Source: Chloroflexota bacterium
Lineage (GTDB): Bacteria; Chloroflexota; Dehalococcoidia; Lucifugimonadales; Lucifugimonadaceae
Reading direction: 5' to 3'
NCBI GenBank assembly: GCA_027618835.1
Contig: JAQCHZ010000007.1
Span: forward strand, 1-64,000
DNA: 64,000 nt
Numbering within the stretch: the first letter of the stretch is position 1; each line of letters starts with the position of its first letter. A program made the position numbers and the translations under genes. This document shows, piece after piece, positions 8,724 through 18,395 of this stretch. A model generated the notes under the pieces. That model searched no databases. It had not been told where the DNA came from and saw only the letters and a list, made by a program, of their open reading frames with translations.

Positions 8724-9626
8724 TTAGTCCAACTGGTTAAGGCGAGGGTCAAATCGGTCTCGCAACCAGTCTCCAAGGAAGTTGAACGATAATACGATCA
8801 AGAAAATCGCTACTCCAGGGACGATCGACATCCACCAAGTGGTCGTCAAAAATTTCTGGCCTTGAGCGATCATCAAGCCCCATGTAGGCACGGACGCGGG
8901 TACGCCCACGCCCAAGAAACTCAGTCCAGCTTCCGCGATGATCATTGAACCCGTACGAAGAGTCGTAATCACAATGACCACGTGCATCACGTTAGGTAGA
9001 AGATGACGGAGAATGATCCTGATATCCGAGGCGTTCATTACCCTCGCCATGTGTACATATTCTCTGTTTCGCAAAGACAAAACTTCACCGCGGATATTTC
9101 TAGAACCCGCCGACCAAGAACTGACTGCAAGTAGCCCAATTACCATGCCCAAACTTGGACCTACGCTGATCGCGACAATTAACGCGATTAACAAAAATGG
9201 CAAAGACGACCAAAGATCGACGAGTCGCATCAATATTTCGTCAACCATGCCGCCGTAATATCCGGCAACGACTCCCGTGAGTGTGCCCATGACTAAGCCA
9301 AACGAGACAGCCACAGCTGCTACGAATAACGAAATTCGGGCTCCGTACAACATACGGCTGTACATGTCTCGACCTAGATTGTCGGTACCGAGCCAATGCG
9401 TTGAATCGCCACCATCCAGCCAAACTGGAGGGATGTCTTTTGCCCGTAAATCACCCCTTTGAGGTTCAAATGGGGCGATTATCGGCGCGAATACCGCTCC
9501 AAAAACAATCACAAACATGATGATTGCTGGGATGATTGGCCAGCGTTTAGTGAACGCATATACCCGTCTGGGTACGGCCACAAAGCGCTTAACCGGTGAC
9601 TGAACGATTATTGGTTGATCAGTCAT
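8724..9626 (-). CDS. Dipeptide/oligopeptide ABC transporter permease, DppC-like
   Basis: A 300-residue inner-membrane permease. After a cytoplasmic N-terminus and a first membrane helix (PAIIMFVIVFGAVFAP), a long periplasmic segment contains HWLGTDNLGRDMYSR, the DppC/OppC signature. The EAA loop near the C-terminus includes EAGLSFLGVGVP. About six membrane spans are visible. The start chosen is the ATG preceded by GAGGAT, overlapping the end of the DppB gene by 8 nt, which implies translational coupling; the longer frame begins at a weaker start. No ATPase gene follows; the next gene is a deacylase. Confidence 0.9.
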   Translation of the reverse strand: MTDQPIIVQSPVKRFVAVPRRVYAFTKRWPIIPAIIMFVIVFGAVFAPIIAPFEPQRGDLRAKDIPPVWLDGGDSTHWLGTDNLGRDMYSRMLYGARISLFVAAVAVSFGLVMGTLTGVVAGYYGGMVDEILMRLVDLWSSLPFLLIALIVAISVGPSLGMVIGLLAVSSWSAGSRNIRGEVLSLRNREYVHMARVMNASDIRIILRHLLPNVMHVVIVITTLRTGSMIIAEAGLSFLGVGVPASVPTWGLMIAQGQKFLTTTWWMSIVPGVAIFLIVLSFNFLGDWLRDRFDPRLNQLD

Positions 9627-10569
9627 ATCGGATCCTCGGATCGATAACCGCGTATAAGACATCCGCAATAAAGTTCATAACTACGTATGCAGTACCAAAC
9701 AACAACACAACTCCAGCGAGAACTGGGAAGTCGTTGTCGAGCGACGCTTGGACTGCCAATCGACCAATTCCAGGCCAGGCAAACACGGTCTCGACAAATA
9801 CACTTCCTGTAATAAAGGACGCAAGCACCAACGCAGATACCGTCAGTGGTTGAATCAACGCGTTACGAAGCGCGTGGCGCCAAATAACGCCTCTCTCTGT
9901 AACACCCTTTGCCCGAGCTAATTTCACAAACTCAGAATCAAGCACTTCAAGCATTGAAGAGCGAGTTAGTCGCAGATAGGTAGCCCACGGGTCGAATCCA
10001 AGAACCAGAGCAGGCAGCACAAAATAAGATGCCTGAGTCATAAACGACTCTGCCGACGTCGCCTTCGTCGCGGGAGGTAGCCATTCAAGCCGCACAGCGA
10101 CCAATAAAATCATCAGGATAGCCAGCCAGAACGATGGGGTAGCTTGTCCGATAAGCGCAAGGGTGCGGGTGACGTAATCCCACATCGAACCTCGCTTAAC
10201 CGCCGACACCACCCCCAAACCTACGCCGGGAATCGACGCCAATATCCAAGCAATGGCGGCCAACTGAAGGGTGGCGGGCAATCGCTCAGCAATAATCTTA
10301 GTTACAGGCCGTTGAGCAGCGATACTCTCGCCAAAATCTCCTCTGACGATAGCTCCCATCCACTTGATGTACTGGATATGGAACGGCTTGTCGAGGCCCC
10401 ATTTCGCTCTTAGTTTCTCGAGTGTGTCTTCGCTGATTCCATATGAATCATCCCGTACATATATAAGAAGTGGGTCTGGACCCATTCTCGAGAGACCGAA
10501 CACTACGAACGTGATACTCCAAAGTGTGAGAAACGCGAATATCAGACGCCGAATAAAAAACTTTTGCAT
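9619..10569 (-). CDS. Dipeptide/oligopeptide ABC transporter permease, DppB-like
   Basis: A 316-residue inner-membrane permease with an N-terminal membrane helix (RRLIFAFLTLWSITFVVFGL), a periplasmic loop, and the EAA motif near ARAKGVTERGVIWRHALRNAL. The C-terminal part contains ETVFAWPGIGRLAVQA, typical of DppB/OppB. It lies 81 nt after the binding-protein gene and overlaps the DppC gene. Together these three genes give a complete importer except for the two ATPases, which must be encoded elsewhere or shared with another system. Confidence 0.92.
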   Translation of the reverse strand: MQKFFIRRLIFAFLTLWSITFVVFGLSRMGPDPLLIYVRDDSYGISEDTLEKLRAKWGLDKPFHIQYIKWMGAIVRGDFGESIAAQRPVTKIIAERLPATLQLAAIAWILASIPGVGLGVVSAVKRGSMWDYVTRTLALIGQATPSFWLAILMILLVAVRLEWLPPATKATSAESFMTQASYFVLPALVLGFDPWATYLRLTRSSMLEVLDSEFVKLARAKGVTERGVIWRHALRNALIQPLTVSALVLASFITGSVFVETVFAWPGIGRLAVQASLDNDFPVLAGVVLLFGTAYVVMNFIADVLYAVIDPRIRYD

Positions 10570-10650
10570 TTATGACCTGTGGCAACTCCAAATCAACCGA
10601 CCCCGCAATCGCTAGATAGCGGGGTCGATCAATTTAGAAGGAGGAACTTA

Positions 10651-12585
10651 CTACTTCAGCTTGATGAACTCAGGTGAGTTGCTTATCTGTCGCAAGCCCA
10701 ACTCCATATCCCATGAGGAAATGCTGTTGGGGTTGAACACGAGCAGACTAGGAGCCGCAACGATTCCGAATCCTGGGAGCCACTCGTGCATCCAGTCAGC
10801 GTAACCGTTGTTTAGGTCTATTCTGCCTTGTAGTGATGACTCACCAGAGACAGCCTGATAGTTAGCAGTCGACTCTGGGTTTTCCAGACCGTGGCTCTTA
10901 CCACCACGGGCAAGTGCGCTCATCTGGATTCCACGAGGGTAGTCCCAAGGCGTGCTTGCGTAGTTCTCAAGTGGTCCCGTGTCGGTCCATGCCTGAGTTG
11001 CAGACCTATCAACCAATGTTGGGCGGAATACAGCGTATTCGTAGTGCAATACTTCCGTGCTTACACCGATTTCTTCCCAGAAGATCGAAACGTTGTCGCC
11101 GATCTCTGCGTAGAAGTCACCAATTGGCCATGCGTACATCTGCATTTTGAACCGCTGACCTGAAGAATCACGTGGGAATCCGGCCTTGTCGAGAAGCGCT
11201 TCTGCTCCATCGGGGTCGTATTCAATCTTCCACTTGTCATCCCAGTTCGGGTTGTTGATGTCGAAGTAAGGGATGTACACGGGCCAACCAAGACCGTTCA
11301 AGGCAGCTTCGTTGATCAGGTCACGGTCGATCGACATAGCAAGAGCATGTCGAACGAGCCGAGCCTGTTCCATGTCATCCATGCCAGCAGGGTTGTTGCT
11401 GTCAGCAGGCTTGTGTGGGTTACCTAACCAGGGAAGGTCGTTGTTGTAGGTAACGATTTCCAATGCTTCACCCGTTGTCGGGTGGTTGGTCTCCCACAAG
11501 TTGCCGGCGAACATCATTGTCACCATTCGAGCAGCGCCGGAACCCTTTGCGGTCATTCCGATTCGCTGAGTTTCCGCAACGTTTGCGATGCTGACATCTG
11601 CGATGTCTGCGTCACCAGTAGCTAGCTGAGCAAGACGAACGGTCTCGTCTGGTACACCAATTCTGGTGATCGACGTTACTTCAGCAGTCTGTCGCCAGTG
11701 GTTATCCACGGCTGTAAACACTGTTCGATCGCCTCGTTTCCACGAGGTCATCTCGAATGGCCCAGTTCCAACTAAGTGATCCTGGTTCCATTCTTCGCCT
11801 TCGGTATCGTAAGCATTCTTGCTAACGATTCCAGCTCCTAGGCCATCTTGACCAAAGAACCAGGTGTCCCAGCGAGGGTCAAATGTCTCCCAGTTTATTC
11901 GTACTGAATAATCACCAGTTTTCTCGGTAGCGTTAGCTCCGAGGAATCCAGCCCATCCACCAGAACCGTCAGTAATACTGATGTTTCCTGTACCCAGAGT
12001 TTCCGACAAATTCGGGTTGGTATCGTTGATATTCCAAACCAAATCATCGGCAGTCAATTCACCATAACCACCGTGGAACATAATTCCAGATTTGATGGTT
12101 ACGTCCACGTACTTTGGTGGTGAGTTTGTTGAGTCAAGTTCCCAAGATTCAGCGAGGAGCGGCGTAGCCGGTCCACCAGCGTGGGTTGGCTTGAATAGCG
12201 TCTCAACAACGCTCATCATTTTCGCACCGCAACATAGGTTGCCAGCGTTAAATCCACTTCCGATACCAGAGTCGGCTGCCGTAGACCAAACTAACTGCCC
12301 CGAAGCATTCTTCGAAGGTGGAGCAGGTTTATCAGCAGGAACCGGCGTTGCAGTTGCCGGAAGAACTGGCGTCGCTGTTACGACAATCGTATCTCCCTTG
12401 ACTGTAACCGTGTCACCTTTGACAACGACAGTCTCCACAACCGTGTCGCCTTTTTCGGTGACGATTACGGTCTGGATGACGATTTCAGGTTCAACTGCGT
12501 CTCCATCACTACAAGCAATCACTGCCATTGCTGCAATAGCCAGCATTAGCAAAGTGAGCTTGGGCCATAACTTCATGTACCGCAT
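10651..12585 (-). CDS. ABC transporter substrate-binding lipoprotein (SBP family 5, peptide type)
   Basis: A 644-residue exported lipoprotein. A hydrophobic signal (LTLLMLAIAAMAV) ends in the lipobox VIAC, so C25 would be lipid-anchored. Next comes a repetitive linker with three KGDT units between valine-rich strands, then a proline/alanine-rich stretch, as seen in Chloroflexota lipoproteins. The mature domain has the SBP_bac_5 landmarks FKPTHAGGPATPLLAESWE, DLVWNIND and LVRHALAMSIDRDLINEAAL. The ATG is chosen because GGAGG lies nine nt upstream; a TTG two codons earlier is too close. It heads the operon with dppB, dppC, a D-aminoacylase-like gene and a SelA-like gene. The ligand is probably a peptide or acyl amino acid. 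Confidence 0.9.
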   Translation of the reverse strand: MRYMKLWPKLTLLMLAIAAMAVIACSDGDAVEPEIVIQTVIVTEKGDTVVETVVVKGDTVTVKGDTIVVTATPVLPATATPVPADKPAPPSKNASGQLVWSTAADSGIGSGFNAGNLCCGAKMMSVVETLFKPTHAGGPATPLLAESWELDSTNSPPKYVDVTIKSGIMFHGGYGELTADDLVWNINDTNPNLSETLGTGNISITDGSGGWAGFLGANATEKTGDYSVRINWETFDPRWDTWFFGQDGLGAGIVSKNAYDTEGEEWNQDHLVGTGPFEMTSWKRGDRTVFTAVDNHWRQTAEVTSITRIGVPDETVRLAQLATGDADIADVSIANVAETQRIGMTAKGSGAARMVTMMFAGNLWETNHPTTGEALEIVTYNNDLPWLGNPHKPADSNNPAGMDDMEQARLVRHALAMSIDRDLINEAALNGLGWPVYIPYFDINNPNWDDKWKIEYDPDGAEALLDKAGFPRDSSGQRFKMQMYAWPIGDFYAEIGDNVSIFWEEIGVSTEVLHYEYAVFRPTLVDRSATQAWTDTGPLENYASTPWDYPRGIQMSALARGGKSHGLENPESTANYQAVSGESSLQGRIDLNNGYADWMHEWLPGFGIVAAPSLLVFNPNSISSWDMELGLRQISNSPEFIKLK

Positions 12586-13001
12586 TAACAATTTCCTCCA
12601 TCACTGTTCGTGCATTCGCAAAACAGTGCATAACTCTTGAACAAGCCATATAGACAGAACCAAAAATCCATACCCAACAAGGGCACGACACCGGTCTATC
12701 CAACTCACTCAAGCATAGTCAGCGAGAGTTTTGCGCCGTGAAGTTACGATCGCAAGGTAACGAAAGTCACTGTTTTAGTTACTTTCGTTATGGCGCTCAA
12801 CGGATAAAAACATGTTTATTCGAATATATTGCTCTAATTCACCTATTCAGATGTTCCAATCGAATACATTCGTCGCAGGACTGTTGAAAATATTGTGCCG
12901 GAGTGATATCACACGGTAGTAATGCAGCGTATGGGCTAACACGGAAAATCTGGTCTTATTGAGACACGCATCTATTGGCACGCAAGATACGGAGCAATGA
13001 T
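12586..13001. promoter_or_regulatory. Divergent promoter region with a perfect 10-bp inverted repeat
   Basis: This region separates the transporter operon from the LuxR-type regulator gene. TAACGAAAGT (12758-12767) and ACTTTCGTTA (12781-12790) form a perfect inverted repeat with a 13-nt spacer, with no T run beyond it. Its position between a regulator and the divergent operon it might control makes it a good operator candidate, possibly for the LuxR protein. The rest is AT-rich and without a clear coding frame. Confidence 0.55.
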
Positions 13002-14702
13002 TTGGTCACCGACAATGATTTCTATAATCTGATCGAGCAATTGCTGATCGATAGCTCGGTGAACACGCAGGTTTGGGACGAAATAGCGAATGTAATCAAA
13101 CAGGTAGTCCCTTGCGATCGCATGGTGATCGCGTCTACCGACGTACTGCGCGGGCTGTTTTCTCCGATTCATATTTCTGGGTTATCGATTCCGGATTGGG
13201 ATTCAACTCCAGTGCATCGGCTCGGTGCAAGCCTGATCGGCCAGGCGGTAAGTGTCAGCACTCCTGTTACTTCAAGCACTATCCCGTCGATGTATATGCA
13301 ATACGCTAACGCCGACGAAGACGAATTTGATTCGGGTGCTCCGGGCACCAACTGGGCTGCTGGGTTAGGGGTGCGCATCGTCGATGGCGGCGAGGTCGTT
13401 GGTGCGATCGTTTTTCTGTCGCACATCCCTAATGCGTTCGATACAGACGATTTTCTTGTGGCAGAGAAAGTAAGTCGGATATTGGGTCCATATATCAGCC
13501 AGCACACACTTCAAAAAGAAGTTCTTAGAGCCACGGAACATCAGACGAAATTAGAGTATTTGCTGCTCCACCTCAACGATAGCCAAGACCCCGATAAGTT
13601 CTTCAGCATGTTCTACTCGACTTTCGCTGCACGAGCTTCGCTTGTTTACGGAGCACTGTTCGTATACGACAGGTACTCGGACAAGTACGTACCGATTGCC
13701 CATGTTGACGGCATAGACGATGCGACTGACTCGATTTTGCAGGAATCAACCCGGCTTCTAAATGAATATCGGTTCTCTGGCAATTCAGTACATTTAGCCT
13801 GCGAGCACAAATCTGTTCCCATATCGGATATCGGAACCGCTTTGATGGGTATGATCCGGTCGTCGTCAGAATTTAGAGAATTGTGCGTGATACCGCTTAC
13901 CGCCGGCAGTAATCGAATAGGCGCCATTGTGTTTGCTATCTCGGATTGCAATCCGAGTATGCTCGAACGGGTGAAAGATATCGAATCGGCTGGGCCGATG
14001 GCCAGTGCGTTCCTGCAGCTGCACCAAACTTCTCGCCAATGGGATCGGAAGCAGCACATTGCCACCGTGCTGCAGTATGCCGTCGACGGACTTTGCGAGG
14101 CACAAAGTAGTCGTCAAAAGCACGAGTTCTTTAAAGAAACGATGATTCGTTCGATCGGCGCATCGGCCTACTCATTTGAGATAACTCATCGAGTCTCTGG
14201 GGTTTCTTTTTTCAGGTATGCCCATCCTGGAAATTTCAATGGCGATTCCGATTCGATGGTGTCTGGCACTGAACAATTACGAGTTAACTCACAACTTGGT
14301 ACTACTCACGTTGTTGATGTGGTCGTCTTATTCGATTCTGGTGGGAAATTAATATCTGCACTCCATGAACTGCGGGCGGTCGTTCGCATCTGTGCATCAA
14401 TTCTCGGTTCATCGATTCTCTCCGATCCTATGCCAACAACAGCGAATCAAACACAATATTCTGCCAATTCTCAAATTCATCGAGGTACCGAAAACACAGT
14501 CAATTCATTCGGGCTCACGCCTCGAGAGTCCGAAATCCTCAGCTATTTGTCCCAGGGCGCAACCAACGACGAAATCGCAGTCCTCTGCGGAATCACATCT
14601 GGAACCGTGAAAAACAGGCTCGTCTCTACCTACAAAAAACTTGGCGTCAGAAATCGTAGCGAGGCGTCGATTAAATCGCTTAATACAGGCCTGTTCATCT
14701 AA
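13002..14702 (+). CDS. GAF-domain LuxR-family transcriptional regulator
   Basis: A regulator of about 566 residues. The long N-terminal part looks like two GAF-type sensory domains (roughly residues 15-165 and 190-330) plus a third less clear region. The last 55 residues are a LuxR/FixJ helix-turn-helix: LTPRESEILSYLSQGATNDE, then a recognition helix around GTVKNRLVSTYKKLGV. No receiver domain or transmembrane segment is visible, so it probably binds a small cytoplasmic ligand. The start chosen is TTG at 13002 because GGAG lies seven nt upstream; another in-frame TTG at 12975 would add nine residues. It is divergent from the peptide-transport operon and followed by a COG3964 gene, so it is a candidate local regulator. 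Confidence 0.85.
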   Translation: MVTDNDFYNLIEQLLIDSSVNTQVWDEIANVIKQVVPCDRMVIASTDVLRGLFSPIHISGLSIPDWDSTPVHRLGASLIGQAVSVSTPVTSSTIPSMYMQYANADEDEFDSGAPGTNWAAGLGVRIVDGGEVVGAIVFLSHIPNAFDTDDFLVAEKVSRILGPYISQHTLQKEVLRATEHQTKLEYLLLHLNDSQDPDKFFSMFYSTFAARASLVYGALFVYDRYSDKYVPIAHVDGIDDATDSILQESTRLLNEYRFSGNSVHLACEHKSVPISDIGTALMGMIRSSSEFRELCVIPLTAGSNRIGAIVFAISDCNPSMLERVKDIESAGPMASAFLQLHQTSRQWDRKQHIATVLQYAVDGLCEAQSSRQKHEFFKETMIRSIGASAYSFEITHRVSGVSFFRYAHPGNFNGDSDSMVSGTEQLRVNSQLGTTHVVDVVVLFDSGGKLISALHELRAVVRICASILGSSILSDPMPTTANQTQYSANSQIHRGTENTVNSFGLTPRESEILSYLSQGATNDEIAVLCGITSGTVKNRLVSTYKKLGVRNRSEASIKSLNTGLFI

Positions 14703-14863
14703 ATAAACTAAGGGTGTTAGTCTCGGAATTCGAAAATAATCGATTCCTGAGATTCGGACTACCCTTTAGCAGATTTGACATTAGTAGCTGTAAATACCAG
14801 CTTCGACCAATCGCAGACTCAACTCAACCACTTGCCAAATAAGTCACAAGAAAGATTTGCAAA

Positions 14864-16033
14864 ATGCCCAGTTATGACCTCCTAATCAAAGGCGGACATG
14901 TAATTGACGCCGCCAACCGTGTCGACGGCTTGATGGACGTTGGGATTGCTGGTCGATCAATTGGGGCTGTGGAATCGGACATTCCAGAATCACAGGGCCG
15001 CCGGATTATCGACGCTACTGGCATGTACGTAACCCCTGGGCTCATCGACATTCACGCTCACGCTACCGGCTGGGCTGGCTCGATGTTCCCCGAAGAAATG
15101 TGTTTTCCATACGGGGTGACAACGATGGTCGACTGCGGAGGATCTGGATGGCGCACGTTCGACGATTTCAACACAAACGTCGTGCGCAAATCGGAAGTTC
15201 GAGTGTTCGCCCTTCTTAACATCGTAGGGCAGGGCATGGAAGGTGATGTCGAACAAAACACCGAGGATATGGATCCCGAACTTACCGCAGCTAAGATTCG
15301 CCAACGTTCAGACGTAATCGTTGGAGTAAAAGTTGCGCACTACCAAGGTCGCGGCTGGGAATCTATTGACCGAGGAGTCGAAGCTGCACGCCTTTCTGGT
15401 TCCTTTTTGCTAGTCGATCAAAACTCAAAACCCACCAGAACATTCGAAGACTTACTCAAGCGATTACGCCCAGGCGATGGGGTAACTCATTGTTTTGGAT
15501 ATGGAAAGCCGATGATCGGTAACGATGGCAAAGTGAAGCAGCACTACATCGACGCCCGAAAACGTGGTGTGAAATTTGATGTTGGGCACGGTAACAACAG
15601 CTTCTCGTTTTCGATGGCAGTTCCAGCGCTCGAACAAAATTTTCCGCCCGACACCATTTCCACTGATATGCACCGTTCAAGCCTGCACACCTCTCGAGCG
15701 CAGATGACCGAAGTCATGAGCAAATTCCTCGCCATGGGTATGCCGATTAGCGAGGTTGTGGCTCGGTCTACATGGGAACCGGCAAAGATGATTAATCACA
15801 CCGAATTAGGGACGCTTACTCCTGGTGCACCTGCTGATATCTCAGTTCTGGAATTCCAAGATCGACCAGCCGGGCTTTCAGATTCAGGCCCTACCGGATA
15901 CCGCATCATGAAGGCAGATGGGCGGTTGATAAATCAAGTGACGATCAAAGACGGAACCGTGCGATTCGACTACGACGGACTGTCGAAAGACGACTGGAAT
16001 GACACACCAACGACTGACCTAAACTTGCCGTAA
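14864..16033 (+). CDS. COG3964-type amidohydrolase/deacetylase, copy 3
   Basis: A 389-residue third paralogue, more distant from the other two. All metal ligands are kept: H64 and H66 in DIHAHATG, K156 in VGVKVAHY, H209 in THCFG, H242 in DVGHGNNSFSF and D268 in STDMH. The N-terminus is shorter by seven residues. The substrate-facing loop after HAHATG differs (WAGSMFPEEMC), suggesting a different substrate. It probably shares a transcript with the downstream aldo/keto reductase, 55 nt away. The ribosome site is weak. Confidence 0.88.
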   Translation: MPSYDLLIKGGHVIDAANRVDGLMDVGIAGRSIGAVESDIPESQGRRIIDATGMYVTPGLIDIHAHATGWAGSMFPEEMCFPYGVTTMVDCGGSGWRTFDDFNTNVVRKSEVRVFALLNIVGQGMEGDVEQNTEDMDPELTAAKIRQRSDVIVGVKVAHYQGRGWESIDRGVEAARLSGSFLLVDQNSKPTRTFEDLLKRLRPGDGVTHCFGYGKPMIGNDGKVKQHYIDARKRGVKFDVGHGNNSFSFSMAVPALEQNFPPDTISTDMHRSSLHTSRAQMTEVMSKFLAMGMPISEVVARSTWEPAKMINHTELGTLTPGAPADISVLEFQDRPAGLSDSGPTGYRIMKADGRLINQVTIKDGTVRFDYDGLSKDDWNDTPTTDLNLP

Positions 16034-16088
16034 GCGCGATCGGCACTCGTCTTGATCTAGTGGCCAAAATAGTAATTGCAGGATCGTA

Positions 16089-17111
16089 TTGAAGTTTAGG
16101 CACTTAGGACAATCTGGATTAGAAGTCTCTGAAATCGGACTCGGAGCAAATAGCTTCGGCGAGGCTGGTCGTCGGGATATCAAAGAGTCGATCGATACGA
16201 TTCACGCGGCGATTGATCACGGTATTAACTTCGTCGATACGTCAAACGTCTATGCGCAAGGCAAGTCTGAGGAATACATAGGTAGAGCTCTGCGGGGCAG
16301 GCGAGCGGAGATGTTGATCGGAACGAAGTTTGGATCGATACGGCATCAGGGTCCCAACAATTTTGGTGGATCACGAAACTACGTATTACGTTCGGTTGAG
16401 GAAAGTCTTCAACGGTTACAAACCGATTACATTGATGTCTACATGATCCATCGGCCAGATCCTCGAATGCCAATGGATGAAACGTTAAGAACGCTCGATC
16501 ACCTTGTACGCGATGGGAAGATTCGATACACAGCGGGTTGCAATTTTGAAGCATGGCGATTGGTCGATACTCAATGGACGGCCAAGCACAACAACTTCGC
16601 ACCGCTCGCCGCTTCTCAGTTCGCATATTCGTTGATGACACGAAATGCCGAGGAAGAAATGATTCCTGCTTGCAGAAAACTCGGAATCGGAGTGATCCCG
16701 TACCTCCCGCTAGCTGCGGGGCTGCTAACTGGAAAGATGAACCAAAGCGGCTCTGCGCCCGCAGGTACTCGAATGGCGGTTGAACAACACACGGCCGACC
16801 GATGGATCACGCCGCGCAACTTGAGTCTCGTACAAAAGCTCGATGATTGGGCTCAACAGCGCGGACACACAGTGATTGAGCTGGCGTTCGCATGGCTTCT
16901 TGCCGAGCCGATCGTTGCAACAGTCATCGCGGGTGCAGGTTCGCCTGAGCAAATTCGACAAAACGTTAATTCAGTCGGCTGGCAATTGACCGCGACCGAA
17001 CGGCTTGATGTCAGCGGTATCGTCGATAACAATCTGCCGGAGAATAGTGGTCCATACTATTCAACCGCAGGGTATTTCCACTCACCGACAGAAGCTGCTC
17101 AAAAAAGCTAA
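16089..17111 (+). CDS. Aldo/keto reductase
   Basis: A 340-residue NADP-dependent TIM-barrel oxidoreductase. The N-terminal GLGANSFGEAG is followed by the catalytic tetrad region: D and Y in NFVDTSNVYAQGKSEE, K in LIGTKFG, and H in IDVYMIHRPD. The cofactor-binding end has the usual VIAGAGSPEQIRQN motif. The start is TTG with AGGA just upstream; no ATG fits the N-terminal strand better. It follows a COG3964 amidohydrolase on the same strand, so it may reduce or oxidise the carbonyl or hydroxy product. A short inverted repeat (CTGGTCG/CGACCAG, 17209-17237) lies beyond the convergent ends. Confidence 0.9.
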   Translation: MKFRHLGQSGLEVSEIGLGANSFGEAGRRDIKESIDTIHAAIDHGINFVDTSNVYAQGKSEEYIGRALRGRRAEMLIGTKFGSIRHQGPNNFGGSRNYVLRSVEESLQRLQTDYIDVYMIHRPDPRMPMDETLRTLDHLVRDGKIRYTAGCNFEAWRLVDTQWTAKHNNFAPLAASQFAYSLMTRNAEEEMIPACRKLGIGVIPYLPLAAGLLTGKMNQSGSAPAGTRMAVEQHTADRWITPRNLSLVQKLDDWAQQRGHTVIELAFAWLLAEPIVATVIAGAGSPEQIRQNVNSVGWQLTATERLDVSGIVDNNLPENSGPYYSTAGYFHSPTEAAQKS

Positions 17112-17252
17112 GTTCACTTGGGTTTTATTGAACCTGATCGGTGAAACCCTGAACAACAACCACCGTTCACTACGATTTTTTCATCCGGCGATTTAAAAAC
17201 CATCGCGCCTGGTCGATAAAAATACTCAACCGACCAGACCGCCTCGTTGAAA

Positions 17253-18395
17253 TTACGAAATTATTCCCTTGATTCTCTGAATTACTGTTTCGACCTCTTC
17301 GTCGGAAAGCATCTGAACTCCAATCGGAATCGTCTTTCCTCCATCGAAGGTTCGAGTCCAAATGGGCGGAGAGCCTTCTTCAAGCTGACGAATGACCTCA
17401 AGTCCAGAGACTCCCGTTGTGCTTTCATCGATATGAATGATCACGTTCACGTTTGGGCCGAGCTGAGGAGTCGTGGGAATGCTCACGTTGACACCCGCTA
17501 CCTCTTTCAGTCCACGTTGGAACGCAGTTCGCTTCGAATCCTCAACCCCCAAACGTTCTTCGTGATCCATCGTGAACCAACGTCGTAGGGCGGCGGCAAC
17601 ACCGATAACTTCGCCACGATCAGTTTTATACGGACGACCGTAAGGACGTGCTACCCCTTTTTGACCCGCCAATTCGTACCCGATGAAGTTCTGCTGAAAT
17701 GCTGATTCAACAAACTCTGATCGCCCAGTACAAATTCCTGTGGAGTGAGGTGACCCAATGTATTTGGCGCCAAATGCAACCACGTCTCCGGTCTGTGCAA
17801 CCTTCTTGAACTGATCTAGTGGGTAGATTTGACCCGCGGCGTCGACGATCAACCTAATGTCGTGTTTATCGGCAAGTGCCCGCGCTTCGTCCAGCGAAAC
17901 CCATTCGTCGCCCCATTGTCCGCTCTCGTAGTAGGCAATTCCGACTGTTTTCGGACCGATACCAGCTTCCATTTCCTCGATAGTGCAGCCATCGTCACGC
18001 CCAACTTCGCTGAGCTTGGCGCCTGCCATAGTGAAACAACGTTTGTACGTGTAGTCGTGCCCTTTTTGGAACACCAGCTCGTTTCGATCAAACCCTGACG
18101 TGTCGGGAATACTGCCAATCTTCTCGCGATCATTTCCTGCAAGCGCCGCAGCCGTACCCAGTGAAATCGCAGCAGCTGCCCCCGAAGTGACAAAAGCTTG
18201 TTCGGTGCCGAGTGTGTCTGCGATGAATTCACCAGTCTTGCGAAGAAGATCCTCGAACACGACGTATCCTGAATTCATCGCCTCGTCCATCGCATCCTGA
18301 ATCTCAGGCGGAGGAGTCGATCCCCCGAGAAGCGTCTGGTTCCCACGAGCGTTTATGCCTGGCGTAACCCCGAATTGCTCATATATTCCGCTCAT
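17253..18395 (-). CDS. SelA-like (DgaE-type) PLP-dependent enzyme, copy 3
   Basis: A 380-residue, more divergent family member. PLP lysine K211 lies in AFGAKYIGSPHSTG, where other copies have SGGK. The cofactor aspartate is D185 in LIVDAAGQIYP, and the MLPP motif of the other copies is absent. It is therefore probably functional but with an altered active-site floor. The start is ATG with GGAGAA six nt upstream; 27 further in-frame codons upstream run into the promoter region and look non-coding. It is divergent from the next SelA-like gene across a region with repeated GCAATGT motifs, which suggests shared control. Confidence 0.82.
   Translation of the reverse strand: MSGIYEQFGVTPGINARGNQTLLGGSTPPPEIQDAMDEAMNSGYVVFEDLLRKTGEFIADTLGTEQAFVTSGAAAAISLGTAAALAGNDREKIGSIPDTSGFDRNELVFQKGHDYTYKRCFTMAGAKLSEVGRDDGCTIEEMEAGIGPKTVGIAYYESGQWGDEWVSLDEARALADKHDIRLIVDAAGQIYPLDQFKKVAQTGDVVAFGAKYIGSPHSTGICTGRSEFVESAFQQNFIGYELAGQKGVARPYGRPYKTDRGEVIGVAAALRRWFTMDHEERLGVEDSKRTAFQRGLKEVAGVNVSIPTTPQLGPNVNVIIHIDESTTGVSGLEVIRQLEEGSPPIWTRTFDGGKTIPIGVQMLSDEEVETVIQRIKGIIS

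Noticed and set aside
12092-12640. Plus-strand 182-residue frame opposite the binding-protein gene
   Set aside because: It is the antisense shadow of the KGDT-repeat and signal region of a clear lipoprotein gene.
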